A DNA stretch of 64,000 nucleotides from Buttiauxella ferragutiae (GCF_001654915.1 NZ_LXEQ01000028.1); one strand, 5' to 3'; numbered from the stretch's first letter, positions 44,087-54,011 are shown. The notes: a model not told the origin generated them from the letters alone. A program made the numbers and translations.

Positions 44087-45001
44087 TTAACCTTTAATTC
44101 CGCTGCTGGTCACGCCTTGTACGAAGTAGCGTTGAGCCAGGAAGAAGATGATTATCGATGGCAGAATGGAGATGCTCGCCATTGCCAGAATTTCGTTCCA
44201 TGGAGCGCCTTCTGTCACGTCGATAGACATTTTGAGCGCCAGTGCAATTGGGTATTTGTCGACGCTGTACACATAAATCAGCGGCCCGATAAAGTCGTTC
44301 ATTGACCACATGAACTGGAACAGGGCGACGGAGATAATGGCCGGTTTCAGAATCGGCACTACCACATACCAGAGCACCTGGAAGGAGTTACAGCCATCAA
44401 TTTGCGCGGCTTCTTCCATATCGCGTGGTACGCCACGCAGGAACTGGATCAACATGAAGACAAAGAACCCTTGGGTGGCAAATGCCATTGGTAGCCACAG
44501 GGGTAAATAGCTATTCAACATGCCCATTTCACGGAACATCAGGTATTGCGGGATTAACAGCACAGTGCTTGGCAGCAACATGGTGGTAATCAACGTGGCG
44601 AACCAGAATTTCTTGAACGGGATTTCGAAACGGGCGAAGCCGTAAGCGACAATCGTTGAAGAGATAATGGTCAGCAGAACTTTGGGAATCACATACTGCA
44701 TGGTGTTCAGCATGTAGTGACCAAAGGTGTACTCAGTACCGGTTTTCCAGCCGTTGACGAAACCGTCGCTGGTTGGGTTTGACGGCCACAGGCCCAGCGT
44801 GGTGAAGATCTCATGGTTCGGTTTAAACGCGGCAGAGAACATCCACACCAGTGGGTAGAGCATCAACAGGCCGACAATAATCAGCACCACATAGCGAATG
44901 CTACGGCTGATTTTTTCGCGACGTAATGTACGGGCGACTTCTTGCTCTGCCAATTCCGTCTGGCTTGGTGAACCGAGCTGGTTTGTTGGAATATCAGCCA
45001 T
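44087..45001 (-). CDS. togN: Oligogalacturonide ABC transporter permease TogN
   Basis: 304 residues, MalG-type permease with six membrane segments and the ATPase-contact loop EEAAQIDGCNSFQVLWYVVVP. ATG 45001 with GGGAGG upstream; the frame continues into togM and should not be used. Overlaps the togM 3' end by 8 bp. Confidence 0.94.
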   Translation of the reverse strand: MADIPTNQLGSPSQTELAEQEVARTLRREKISRSIRYVVLIIVGLLMLYPLVWMFSAAFKPNHEIFTTLGLWPSNPTSDGFVNGWKTGTEYTFGHYMLNTMQYVIPKVLLTIISSTIVAYGFARFEIPFKKFWFATLITTMLLPSTVLLIPQYLMFREMGMLNSYLPLWLPMAFATQGFFVFMLIQFLRGVPRDMEEAAQIDGCNSFQVLWYVVVPILKPAIISVALFQFMWSMNDFIGPLIYVYSVDKYPIALALKMSIDVTEGAPWNEILAMASISILPSIIIFFLAQRYFVQGVTSSGIKG

Positions 45002-45884
45002 TTTTGCCTCCCTTATCTGCGGAGTAGAACACCCAGTATTTCGATGACTTAAAGGCGATGGAGGCAAAGACCGCCACGACCAGGAACAGAACCCACGCCA
45101 GCGCTGCGCCATAACCCATATCGAAGTATTTGAACGCGGTGTCGTAGATATACAGTGAGAACAAGTAGGTGTAGTGAGTCGGGCCGCCGCCGGTAATGAT
45201 GTATGGCGCGGTAAACTCCTGGAACGCCTGCGTGGTCTGCATGATGAAGTTGAAGAAGATGACTGGCGTAATCAAAGGAACCGTCACTTTGGTGAACATC
45301 TGCCATTTGGACGCGCCGTCGATCATTGCCGCTTCATACTGTGATTGCGGAACGTTTTGCAGCGCAGCCAGGAAGATGACCATCGCCGAACCGAACTGCC
45401 AGACACGCAGCAGCGTAACGGACATCAGCGCCAAAGAAGGCTCACCCAGCCAGTTCACTGGGTCCAGACCGAACACACCAATAAAGCTATTCAGCAGGCC
45501 ATCGATGGCAAACAGCGCACGCCATAAAACGGCAATCGCAACGGAGCTACCCAGAATAGAGGGGATGTAATACGCAGTACGGAAGAAACCGATGCCGCGC
45601 AGTTTAAAGTTCAGAACAAAGGCGATGCCCAGCGCGAATGCGAGTTTTAACGGGATAGTTAAAAACACGTAGGCAAACGTCACGCCCATGGATTTCCAGA
45701 AGAGTGAATCTTCGGTCAACATGTAGCGATAATTTTCAATACCGGTGAACACCGGTGGGTTCATCAAGTCGTACTCAGTAAAACTGAGGAAGAAAGATGA
45801 AACAAACGGGAAGGCAGTAAAGACTAACAACCCTATTATGTAGGGCGAAATCCATGCCAATCCCAGCATTCTGTTTTCATTCAT
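44994..45884 (-). CDS. togM: Oligogalacturonide ABC transporter permease TogM
   Basis: 296 residues, MalF-type permease with six membrane segments and the loop YEAAMIDGASKWQMFTKVTVP. First gene of the togMNAB(-ogl) operon; AGGT-rich ribosome site before ATG 45884. Two KdgR-type boxes occur upstream at 46119 and 46195. Confidence 0.94.
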   Translation of the reverse strand: MNENRMLGLAWISPYIIGLLVFTAFPFVSSFFLSFTEYDLMNPPVFTGIENYRYMLTEDSLFWKSMGVTFAYVFLTIPLKLAFALGIAFVLNFKLRGIGFFRTAYYIPSILGSSVAIAVLWRALFAIDGLLNSFIGVFGLDPVNWLGEPSLALMSVTLLRVWQFGSAMVIFLAALQNVPQSQYEAAMIDGASKWQMFTKVTVPLITPVIFFNFIMQTTQAFQEFTAPYIITGGGPTHYTYLFSLYIYDTAFKYFDMGYGAALAWVLFLVVAVFASIAFKSSKYWVFYSADKGGKNG

Positions 45885-46584
45885 ACATACCTACCTGGTG
45901 GTCAATGGTTTAAAAATTGTTTGATACAAAAATGTTCTTGAAAATCATTGCCTCACCCAAGTGGAAAATCTGATGGGTCGAAAAGGGTTGGGCATCATCG
46001 TCATATTCATTCCCTGATAATTGATTGATAAATAAAAGATTAAAACACCGTTGTGCTTATCGCTTTTCTGTAATGGATAACAGATTTCATAAACATGTGA
46101 ACCGTGGTTCTTGGTTTGTAAAACAGCGTTTTAATTTATCTTATTACGATTTGTAACTACGTCATTCAATTCATCAGAGAAATGTGATCGATGTCGAAAC
46201 GCTGTTTTGATTATGTGAAACAGGCGAGGTTTTAGAGACTTGTGTAAAAATGGACAGAATTTTTATTGATTTTAAAACTACAAGAGTTGAGAGTTGTTTT
46301 TAAGAGTATTCTTGGTGATAATACCCACTGATAAGGAAAATTTACGTTTCATTACAAGGTTGTGGCTTTGTTATTGGCGCATTAACAGAGGGTAGAAATA
46401 GCGTTGAAAACGCGTTTTTTGCTATCGATGCATGACATGCACCAGGAAAAGATCTGTAGCCTTTATCCTCGCCTAAAACCTGACCTGTTCCGTTTTTTCT
46501 TAACGTCGCGTAACCGTTTTAATTTCCCAACTCAGGAAAGGTACTGCGCGTCCTTTTTCTTCATAAATTAAAAACCGGCCAGTT
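45885..46584. promoter_or_regulatory. Divergent regulatory region between togM and fepE
   Basis: 700 bp without a gene. It contains TAAAACAGCGTTTTA (46119-46133) and CGAAACGCTGTTTTG (46195-46209), both close to the KdgR consensus and placed 235-325 bp before togM. An AATGTGATCGATG half-site at 46180 could bind CRP. The right part should carry the fepE promoter; I cannot identify it. Confidence 0.6.
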
Positions 46585-47700
46585 ATGTCTTCTATTGAAA
46601 TGAAAGCCAATCGCCTGGAAAACGTCTCTCCTTACCCGCTTGTGGCACCGCGCCATGAAGAGATTGACTTACTCGACTTGTTATCCACTCTGTTTGCCGC
46701 CAAAAAACAAATAGCCATCATTACACTATTATTTGCTTTGTGCGGGCTGGCAGCCAGCTTCCTGCTACCACAAAAATGGACCAGCCAGGCGATTGTTACC
46801 CCACCTGAAACTGAAGAGGTTAGTGAGTTACACCGCGCGATGGTAAATCTCACCGTGCTTGGGGTCGAAACCAATCTGAGTTCCGTCAACTTGTATAATT
46901 CGTTTTTGAAGAAGTTTGATTCTCAGCAGCTTCGCGCACAGTTCCTCAGCCAATCTCCGTATGTGCAGGCGCTGGTGAAGAATGGGGATGTCGATAACCC
47001 TGAATTGTACAAAGCCATCGTCAGGGTCTCGCAAAATTTTACCGCGATGGACAATAGTGACCCTAAAAAAACCACCAATATGCCTTACACCTCCTGGACC
47101 CTGGGTTTTACTGCGCCTGATGCTGATGATGCTCAGCAGGTGCTGCAAAATTACATTCAGTTTATTGCCGAACAAGTGAATAAAGACGTCATCGCTGATG
47201 TAAAAAATGCCGTTGAATTAAAAATAGCATATGAAAAAGACCGTCTGGCATTGGATCGGGTCAACCTTGAAAACCAACATAATGTGAACGTTGAGCGTTT
47301 GGGTTACTCGTTACAGGTGGCGAATGCTGCGGGCCTGAAAAATCCGGTATACAGCAATAGCCAGGCAGTGAAAGACGACCCTGATTACTCCATTTCGCTT
47401 GGGGCAAATGGCTTAGCCGAAAAGCTAAAAATCGAACAGTCGATTAAAGACGTAGCTCAGTTGAATGTCTCAATACAAAATCGTGAGCATGTTCTGAGCG
47501 CATTGCAGGCGATAAATCTTGGCTCAGTTGATTTCACACCTTTCAAATACCAGATGCAGCCTTCGCTACCGGTAAAAAAAGATGGCGCCAGTAAATCACT
47601 GATTATTGTGTTGGCGGCGCTGGTTGGCTTGATTGTGGCGGCGGGTTCTGTGCTGGTTCGTGGTGCGATGTCGTCTCGTATGAGAATTGAAGAAATATAA
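46585..47700 (+). CDS. fepE: O-antigen chain length regulator FepE (Wzz family)
   Basis: 371-residue polysaccharide co-polymerase. TM1 (about 42-62), a long periplasmic coiled region and TM2 (about 335-355) with the Pro-rich FTPFKYQMQPSLPVKKDGAS before it. Segments TSWTLGFTAP, NPVYSNSQAVKDDPDYSISL and KWTSQAIVTPPE are typical of FepE, which sets very long O-antigen modal length. In E. coli fepE lies in the enterobactin cluster; here it sits inside the pectin region. Confidence 0.92.
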   Translation: MSSIEMKANRLENVSPYPLVAPRHEEIDLLDLLSTLFAAKKQIAIITLLFALCGLAASFLLPQKWTSQAIVTPPETEEVSELHRAMVNLTVLGVETNLSSVNLYNSFLKKFDSQQLRAQFLSQSPYVQALVKNGDVDNPELYKAIVRVSQNFTAMDNSDPKKTTNMPYTSWTLGFTAPDADDAQQVLQNYIQFIAEQVNKDVIADVKNAVELKIAYEKDRLALDRVNLENQHNVNVERLGYSLQVANAAGLKNPVYSNSQAVKDDPDYSISLGANGLAEKLKIEQSIKDVAQLNVSIQNREHVLSALQAINLGSVDFTPFKYQMQPSLPVKKDGASKSLIIVLAALVGLIVAAGSVLVRGAMSSRMRIEEI

Positions 47701-47718
47701 TCGCTGATATTGCTGCAT

Positions 47719-47759
47719 AAACGGCTGCTTCCAAAACCTGGAAGCAGCCGTTTTTTTTT
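47719..47759 (+). terminator. Terminator of fepE
   Basis: AACGGCTGCTTCC paired perfectly with GGAAGCAGCCGTT, then nine T residues. Confidence 0.93.
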
Positions 47760-47764
47760 GGCAC

Positions 47765-48088
47765 TTACTTCAGAAAATCTTCACGGATTGGGGTGAAAGT
47801 ATCCAAAAGTGTGCCAGCAGCCAGGCATACGCAGCCGTGCATCACGTGAGGTTCTTTATAGAGTGTGTCGCCCGCGGTCACACGGTGAGTTTCTTCACCG
47901 ATGGTGAATTCAAATTCGCCAGACAGCACATAAGTTAACTGCTCATGCGGGTGATTGTGCATCGGGCCGATGGCACCTTTTTCAAAGTTAACCTGTACTG
48001 CCATCATTTTGCCGTCGTGCGCCAGGATACGGCGGCTCACGCCAGCACCTAAATCTTCCAGTTGAGTATCTTTAATAAAAGTGAACAT
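47765..48088 (-). CDS. kdgF: Pectin degradation cupin KdgF
   Basis: 107-residue cupin. Metal site HNHPHEQ (near 45-50) and a later H in PHVMHGC. Converts the cyclic unsaturated uronate released by Ogl into its linear form in the cytoplasm. Start ATG 48088 with AGGA; the open frame further upstream runs through the promoter and KdgR box. A perfect KdgR box precedes it. Confidence 0.93.
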   Translation of the reverse strand: MFTFIKDTQLEDLGAGVSRRILAHDGKMMAVQVNFEKGAIGPMHNHPHEQLTYVLSGEFEFTIGEETHRVTAGDTLYKEPHVMHGCVCLAAGTLLDTFTPIREDFLK

Positions 48089-48107
48089 CTTTCGATCCTT
48101 GGTTACG

Positions 48108-48122
48108 TGAAACGTTGTTTCA
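48108..48122 (-). promoter_or_regulatory. KdgR-type operator before kdgF
   Basis: TGAAACGTTGTTTCA, a perfect match of both half-sites, 20 bp before the kdgF start. Confidence 0.85.
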
Positions 48123-48254
48123 TTTAAATAATCGTAACCTGAAAATTCCCTTTGCGATAGTTGGCACCGGAGTTTTGTAAGGCCGATCACGCTTTCCTGC
48201 CTGATAATCTCTCTGTTATAACCAATGTCATGACAAAGAACAGGTGACGAAAAA

Positions 48255-48953
48255 ATGAAAACAATTGGCTTGCTGGGTGGCATGAGTTGGGAATCGACAA
48301 TTCCTTATTATCGATTGATTAATGAAGGTATTAAGACGCGTTTAGGTGGGCTGCATTCGGCAAAAATTGTGCTGCACAGTGTTGATTTTCATGAGATTGA
48401 AGCCTGTCAGGCCAGCGGTGAATGGGATTTAGCCGGTGATATGCTGGCGCAAGCAGCGCTTGGCCTGCAAAAAGCCGGGGCCGAAGGCATCGTGCTGTGT
48501 ACCAACACCATGCACAAAGTGGCACACCACATTGAATCACGTTGCTCGCTGCCGTTCTTGCACATCGCGGATGCGACGGGGCGCGCCATTACTGCGCAAA
48601 ATGTTCAGCGTGTTGCTTTGCTGGGGACGCGTTACACCATGGAACAGGATTTTTACCGAGGCCGCCTGAATGCTGAGTTTGGCATTGAATCGTTAATTCC
48701 CCATGAAGAGCAGCGCCAGCGCATTAATCAGGTCATCTTTGAAGAACTGTGTCTTGGAAAAATCACTGCCGAGTCGAAGCACTATTATCAGCAAGTGATT
48801 AAAGAGTTGCAGAAGCAAGGCGCAGAAGGGGTGATTTTTGGCTGCACCGAAATTGGCTTGCTGCTTAACCAGCAAGATTGCCCATTACCAGTGTTTGATA
48901 CTGCCGCCATTCATGCTGAAGATGCAGTGAAATTTATGCTTGCTGAGGTGTGA
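48255..48953 (+). CDS. ygeA: Amino-acid racemase YgeA
   Basis: 232 residues, Asp/Glu racemase family. Catalytic cysteines are in LCTNTMHKV (about 80) and FGCTEIGLL (about 197). Interconverts L- and D-amino acids with broad specificity, cofactor independent. AGGTGACG ribosome site. Position beside lysR/lysA as in E. coli. Confidence 0.94.
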   Translation: MKTIGLLGGMSWESTIPYYRLINEGIKTRLGGLHSAKIVLHSVDFHEIEACQASGEWDLAGDMLAQAALGLQKAGAEGIVLCTNTMHKVAHHIESRCSLPFLHIADATGRAITAQNVQRVALLGTRYTMEQDFYRGRLNAEFGIESLIPHEEQRQRINQVIFEELCLGKITAESKHYYQQVIKELQKQGAEGVIFGCTEIGLLLNQQDCPLPVFDTAAIHAEDAVKFMLAEV

Positions 48954-49007
48954 TTTTTTCTTTTTTAATTTCAAAAAGATAAATGAAAAATCGAGTATCC
49001 TCAGCGC

Positions 49008-49033
49008 ACGCCGGGTCATACCCGGCGTTTTTT
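49008..49033 (+). terminator. Terminator of ygeA
   Basis: ACGCCGGG TCATA CCCGGCGT stem and TTTTTT. Confidence 0.93.
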
Positions 49034-49157
49034 GTGTTATTAATTTGTTAAGCAGCGCACGTTTTTTCAAACAAGCTGCACCTCTGACATCCTCGCGTTC
49101 TGGCGGTTGAACCACGTTCTTCCGCCTTTTGTTATTTCTGCAACCTGGAGTTTTCCC

Positions 49158-50324
49158 ATGCCTGTTTCCTTGCTGGCGCTGGCGATGAGTGCCTTTGCCA
49201 TCGGCACGACGGAGTTCGTGATTATGGGCCTGCTGCCCGAAGTGGCCGGAGACCTGACGATCTCGATTCCCACTGCAGGCTGGCTGATTAGCGGCTACGC
49301 GCTCGGGGTCGCGATTGGCGCACCGATCATGGCGTTACTGACGGCACGTTTGCCGCGCAAACTTTCTCTCGTGCTACTGATGGTAATTTTTATCGTCGGC
49401 AACATCCTGTGCGCACTGGCGCTGAATTATCAATTCCTGATGCTGGCGCGCATTATTACCGCGCTGTGCCACGGTGCATTTTTTGGCATTGGTGCCGTGG
49501 TAGCAGCAAGCCTGGTCGCGCCAAATCGCAAAGCGTCGGCGGTGGCTTTGATGTTCACGGGGCTGACATTAGCGAATGTGCTTGGCGTGCCAATCGGCAC
49601 CTGGTTTGGGCAACTGTACGGCTGGCGTTCGACATTCTGGGGCGTGGCGATTATCGGTGTGGTGGCGTTTATCGCGCTGATAGTTAGTTTGCCATCGCAA
49701 AAAGAGGAAACGCCTGCCGATCTGAAGCGCGAAGTGAGCGCCCTGGCGAACGGTAAACTTTGGCTTTCGCTGTCAATGACGGTCTTTTTTGCCGCCGCGA
49801 TGTTTGCCTTATTTAGCTATATTGCGCCGATGCTGTTGCAGGTCACGGGCATTACAAATCAGGGCGTGAGCTGGACGTTGTTCCTGATTGGTGCGGGGTT
49901 AACGGTTGGCAATATTCTTGGCGGCCGACTGGCCGACTGGCGCGTTTCATTTAGTTTGATCTTAAGCTTCAGCCTGATTGCGATTTTCTCGTTGCTGTTC
50001 CGCTGGACCAGCCACGGTATGTGGCTTGCAGAAATCACGCTGTTTCTCTGGGCAATGGCGGCATTCGCCACCGTTCCTGCGCTGCAAATCAATGTGGTGC
50101 TACACGGCAAAGATGCACCCAACCTGGTGTCGACGTTGAACATTGCAGCTTTTAACGTTGGCAATGCGTTAGGTGCGTGGGTTGGCGGAGCCGTGATTGC
50201 TCATGGTTACGGCCTGACCGCCGTACCGGTTGCGGCGGCAGGACTTGCTGCTATTGGGTTGGTCATCTGCCTGATTAACTTCAGCAATGGCACTGGTCAT
50301 CAACTGCCAGTAACAGAACACTAA
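49158..50324 (+). CDS. AraJ/YdhP-like MFS transporter (DHA1 family)
   Basis: 388 residues with twelve membrane segments. FAIGTTEFVIMGLLPEVAGD at the start is the hallmark of the AraJ/YdhP exporters. The true start is ATG 49158 with GGAG seven bases upstream. Substrate unknown; sugar or drug efflux are usual for the family. In E. coli the araE importer occupies this position. Confidence 0.9.
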   Translation: MPVSLLALAMSAFAIGTTEFVIMGLLPEVAGDLTISIPTAGWLISGYALGVAIGAPIMALLTARLPRKLSLVLLMVIFIVGNILCALALNYQFLMLARIITALCHGAFFGIGAVVAASLVAPNRKASAVALMFTGLTLANVLGVPIGTWFGQLYGWRSTFWGVAIIGVVAFIALIVSLPSQKEETPADLKREVSALANGKLWLSLSMTVFFAAAMFALFSYIAPMLLQVTGITNQGVSWTLFLIGAGLTVGNILGGRLADWRVSFSLILSFSLIAIFSLLFRWTSHGMWLAEITLFLWAMAAFATVPALQINVVLHGKDAPNLVSTLNIAAFNVGNALGAWVGGAVIAHGYGLTAVPVAAAGLAAIGLVICLINFSNGTGHQLPVTEH

Positions 50325-50325
50325 T

Positions 50326-51249
50326 TCAGGCATCCAACAACGCGCTAAGTGGCTCGGTGTAGATTTGCATGCTGTTTTGCAAATGTTCGCTGAATGCCGT
50401 GACCAGCGCAGAAGCAGGGCGGTGCAGTGGGCGAATCAGGCTCACGGTAAACGGCACCGCCACGCTAAAGCGCCGCGCCACAACGCCACTGGAAGCATAA
50501 TCCAGAGCGGTCAACGGATTGACCACGGAAACCCCAACTCCCGCCCGCACCATCGCACACACCGACGCTGCACTGTGCGTTTCCATCACCATTCGTCGCT
50601 TAACGTCGTGTTCCTGAAACAGTGAATCCAGAAGCTGCCGATAACTGTCGGTACGCGACAAGCTGATGTAGTTTTCTCCGGCAAAATCTTGCGGTGTCAG
50701 CACTTTTTTATCGGCGAGGCGATGCCCGGCAGGCAGAACACAAACTTCGTTAAGCGTCAGCAAAGTCTGGCGGTCAGTTCCGGCAGGCGTCACGGTGTTT
50801 TCGGTCAGGCCCAAATCATGGCGTTGTGCCGATAGCCATTCTTCCAGCAACGGCGATTCTTGCGGCACAATATTCAGACTTAGTTCCGGATAGCGTGCCA
50901 AAAACGGTTGCACCAATACCGGCAAGAAAGATTGTGAAAACACCGGCAGGCAGGCGATAGATAGCTCGCCCTGGCGAAATTCGCGCAGGCTTTCTGCGGC
51001 ACTCAGTATTCTGTCCAGCCCGTACCAGGAGCGCTGCACTTCTTCAAACAAGCGCAAGCCCTGAACGGTAGGGTGCAAGCGCCCACGGCTACGTTCGAAT
51101 AATTGCAGGCCAATCAACTTCTCAAGTCTTGCCAGTTCACGGCTGACGGTGGGTTGCGAAGTATGCAGCAATGCTGCTGCTTCGGTGAGGTTACCGGCAG
51201 TCATTACCGCATGGAAAATTTCGATGTGGCGTAAGGTGATTGAGGGCAT
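50326..51249 (-). CDS. lysR: Transcriptional activator LysR
   Basis: 307 residues. N-terminal winged helix-turn-helix (LRHIEIFHAVMTAGNLTEAA, TSQPTVSRELARLE) and a periplasmic-binding-like effector domain. Activates lysA in response to diaminopimelate/lysine. Start ATG 51249; divergent from lysA as in E. coli. Stop overlaps nothing, one base after the MFS gene stop, convergent with it. Confidence 0.94.
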   Translation of the reverse strand: MPSITLRHIEIFHAVMTAGNLTEAAALLHTSQPTVSRELARLEKLIGLQLFERSRGRLHPTVQGLRLFEEVQRSWYGLDRILSAAESLREFRQGELSIACLPVFSQSFLPVLVQPFLARYPELSLNIVPQESPLLEEWLSAQRHDLGLTENTVTPAGTDRQTLLTLNEVCVLPAGHRLADKKVLTPQDFAGENYISLSRTDSYRQLLDSLFQEHDVKRRMVMETHSAASVCAMVRAGVGVSVVNPLTALDYASSGVVARRFSVAVPFTVSLIRPLHRPASALVTAFSEHLQNSMQIYTEPLSALLDA

Positions 51250-51284
51250 GTTTTGGCCTTTGTGTTTTGGGTCAGCAATGAGCG

Positions 51285-51377
51285 CCCTCACCCTGGCCTT
51301 CTCCCCCAGGAGAGGGACTCAAGGAGATTGGTCTGGTTTTCTTCCCTCTCCCTCAGGGAGAGGGCCAGGGTGAGGGG
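51285..51377. repeat. Head-to-head REP pair, CCCTCACCCT class
   Basis: GCCCTCACCCTGGCCTTCTC and GGGAGAGGGCCAGGGTGAGG face each other across a 27-bp spacer. It occupies the lysR-lysA intergenic region and so separates the two divergent promoters. Confidence 0.85.
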
Positions 51378-51482
51378 AGATATATCCATATCATAAATGA
51401 ATAGACTTGGCAGAAAACGATATTTTTTCTACTCTTCAATCTATGGCGTAATACAAAAAAATGAATTGTTGCCGGAGTCACC

Positions 51483-52745
51483 ATGCCACGCCCACTGAAT
51501 AACCCTGAAACTGCGTTGAATGCGCAAAACTTGCTGGCATTGCCTGCTGAATTTGGTTGCCCGGTCTGGGTATACGATGCAGAAATTATTCGCCAGCAAA
51601 TCGCGCAACTGCGCCAGTTTGATGTGATTCGTTTTGCCCAAAAAGCCTGTTCCAACATTCATATTTTGCGCCTGATGCGCGAACAAGGCGTGAAGGTCGA
51701 TTCGGTTTCGCAGGGCGAAATTGAACGGGCGTTAGCGGCGGGATATCAGCCGCTGGAAAACAAAGACGACATCGTTTTTACTGCCGATATGATTGACCAG
51801 CCAACTCTGGCGTTAGTCGCCGAACAGCAAATCCCGGTTAACGCCGGTTCTGTCGATATGTTGCAGCAGCTTGGCGAAGTGTCGCCGGGGCATCGTGTCT
51901 GGCTGCGCGTCAATCCAGGCTTTGGTCACGGTCACAGCCAGAAAACCAATACTGGCGGTGAAAACAGCAAACACGGTATCTGGCATGCGGATTTACCGCA
52001 GGCACTGGAGGTGATTCAACGCTACAAACTGCAACTGGTCGGCATTCATATGCATATTGGTTCAGGCGTTGATTACGGCCATCTGGAACGTGTTTGTGGC
52101 GCGATGGTGCAACAGGTGATTGATTTTGGTCAGGATCTGGAAGCTATTTCCGCAGGCGGCGGTTTGTCGATTCCCTATCGCGAAGGCGAAGAAACCATCG
52201 ACACCAATCATTATTACGGTTTGTGGAATGCGGCTCGTGAAAAAATCGCTCAACGTCTGGGGCATCCGGTGAAACTGGAGATCGAACCTGGGCGTTTCCT
52301 GGTGGCGGAATCGGGCGTGCTGGTGGCACAAGTGCGTTCAGTGAAAAACATGGGCTCGCGCCACTTCGTGCTGATTGATGCCGGTTTTAACGATTTGATG
52401 CGCCCGTCAATGTACGGTAGCTATCATCATATTTCTGCGTTAGCGGGGGATGGACGTGAGCTGGCGACGTTGCCACTGGTCGAAACCGTGGTCGCCGGTC
52501 CATTGTGTGAATCCGGCGATGTGTTTACCCAGCAAGAAGGTGGCAAAGTGGAAACCCGTGCGCTGCCGCCGGTGCAAGTCGGCGACTATCTGGTGCTGCA
52601 CGATACCGGCGCGTATGGCGCATCGATGTCGTCCAACTACAATAGCCGCCCGCTGCTGCCGGAAGTATTGTTTGATAACGGCAAAGCGCGGCTGATTCGC
52701 CGCCGCCAGACGGTGCAGGAGTTGTTGGCTTTAGAGCTTATCTAA
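51483..52745 (+). CDS. lysA: Diaminopimelate decarboxylase LysA
   Basis: 420 residues, PLP fold type III. K54 (FAQKACSNIHIL) forms the Schiff base; HMHIGSGVD, EPGRFLVAESG and GPLCESGDVF are family motifs. Last step of lysine biosynthesis: meso-DAP to L-lysine and CO2. The 3' end overlaps the convergent LacI-type gene by 15 bp. Confidence 0.96.
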   Translation: MPRPLNNPETALNAQNLLALPAEFGCPVWVYDAEIIRQQIAQLRQFDVIRFAQKACSNIHILRLMREQGVKVDSVSQGEIERALAAGYQPLENKDDIVFTADMIDQPTLALVAEQQIPVNAGSVDMLQQLGEVSPGHRVWLRVNPGFGHGHSQKTNTGGENSKHGIWHADLPQALEVIQRYKLQLVGIHMHIGSGVDYGHLERVCGAMVQQVIDFGQDLEAISAGGGLSIPYREGEETIDTNHYYGLWNAAREKIAQRLGHPVKLEIEPGRFLVAESGVLVAQVRSVKNMGSRHFVLIDAGFNDLMRPSMYGSYHHISALAGDGRELATLPLVETVVAGPLCESGDVFTQQEGGKVETRALPPVQVGDYLVLHDTGAYGASMSSNYNSRPLLPEVLFDNGKARLIRRRQTVQELLALELI

Positions 52746-53753
52746 ACTGTAAAACGGCCCCGGCGCGACTGAATCCCGTAACACCAGCTTGCCAACAAAC
52801 GGTGGGATCGCCTCGAGCGACTCGCCGTTTGCCAGTTTTATTGCCTGATTGATAGCCGTGATGATCATGTTATCGATAGGCAAATAAACGCTGGATAACG
52901 CAGGCTCCAGCCACTGTGCGCTCGGCGCATCATCAAAACCAAACAACGAAATATCTTGCGGAATGCGCACTCCAGCCTGATGCAGCGCTTTCGACGCACC
53001 CAGCGCCATATCGTCGTTGCAGGCAAACAGTGCAGTAAACGGGACGCGGCTTTCCAGTAACTCCTGGCACAGCTTGTGGCCAAGCTCCATGCTGGAATCG
53101 CCGTATTTCACCCGATCTTCGCTAAAAGCAATGCTATGTTTTTGCAGTGCTTGCCGATAGCCCATCAGGCGCGCCTGGCCGGTTGGCGTGGAAATCGGTA
53201 CGGTGATACAGGCAATATCGCGATGGCCCTGCTGAATTAAATAGTCTGTCGCTTTAAATGCGGCATCTTGTTGTTCGAAGAAAACGCAGCGATCGCGCGC
53301 CTGGCTCACATCGCGGTTAATCACCACCAGCGGCACCTTGATGCTATTCATTAGCGACAATAATGTACGTTCACTCATAAAACGGGTGTACAGCACAATG
53401 GCGTCACAGTGCCGGTCTACCAGCATTTGCACGGCTTCGAGTTCTTTCTGCGGTGTGTCGTGCCCATCGGTGACAATCAGTTGCTTTCCCCACACTTCAG
53501 TCTGGCGCGAGGCTTGTTGTAATAGTCGGCCAAAGTAGAAGCCATCAAACGTCGATACCACCAGACCCACACTATTACTGCTGCGATTGGCGAGCGATCG
53601 CGCCAGAAAATTAGGGCGATAACCTAACTCTTCCATAGCGCTAAACACCTGTTCGCGGGTGGTCTCTTTGACTTGCCCAATCCCGTTGAGCACGCGTGAT
53701 ACCGTTGCTTTGGAAACGCCTGCGCGTAGCGCGACATCCAGCATTGTTACCAT
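52731..53753 (-). CDS. LacI-family repressor, AscG-like, likely of the beta-glucoside unit
   Basis: 340 residues. HTH at 4-23 (MLDVALRAGVSKATVSRVLN), hinge, and periplasmic-binding-like sensor (about 60-335). Wording resembles AscG, repressor of E. coli beta-glucoside genes. ATG 53753 with AGGA upstream. Divergent from a PTS IIC and GH1 operon, with mirror operators between them. Confidence 0.88.
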   Translation of the reverse strand: MVTMLDVALRAGVSKATVSRVLNGIGQVKETTREQVFSAMEELGYRPNFLARSLANRSSNSVGLVVSTFDGFYFGRLLQQASRQTEVWGKQLIVTDGHDTPQKELEAVQMLVDRHCDAIVLYTRFMSERTLLSLMNSIKVPLVVINRDVSQARDRCVFFEQQDAAFKATDYLIQQGHRDIACITVPISTPTGQARLMGYRQALQKHSIAFSEDRVKYGDSSMELGHKLCQELLESRVPFTALFACNDDMALGASKALHQAGVRIPQDISLFGFDDAPSAQWLEPALSSVYLPIDNMIITAINQAIKLANGESLEAIPPFVGKLVLRDSVAPGPFYSLDKL

Positions 53754-53880
53754 CAATTCATTCCTGAGTAAGACGCTTAGCCGCGTGGTCGCATAATTTC
53801 GCTAGTTTATCACGCTGGGCTGATGAAACATCGTGCTTGCGGCTTCGCTATGCCATTTGGCGGAGCGGATCACGCTTTTG

Positions 53881-54003
53881 TACCCGTCATACTTCAAGTT
53901 GCAGGCGCGTTGGCTGCTTTCAGTCACCCGAATCACTTACTTTAGTAAGCTCATCGAGATTCCTTCTTTTGCCGCCTTCCTGCATCTTGAATTATTTAGG
54001 GTA
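53881..54003. repeat. ERIC element
   Basis: Begins TACCCGTCATACTTCAAGTT and ends TTGAATTATTTAGGGTA; the core TCACCCGAATCACTTACTTT, then AGTAAGCTCATCGAGATT, is the ERIC consensus. Second copy in the window. Confidence 0.9.
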
Positions 54004-54011
54004 TGAATTTA

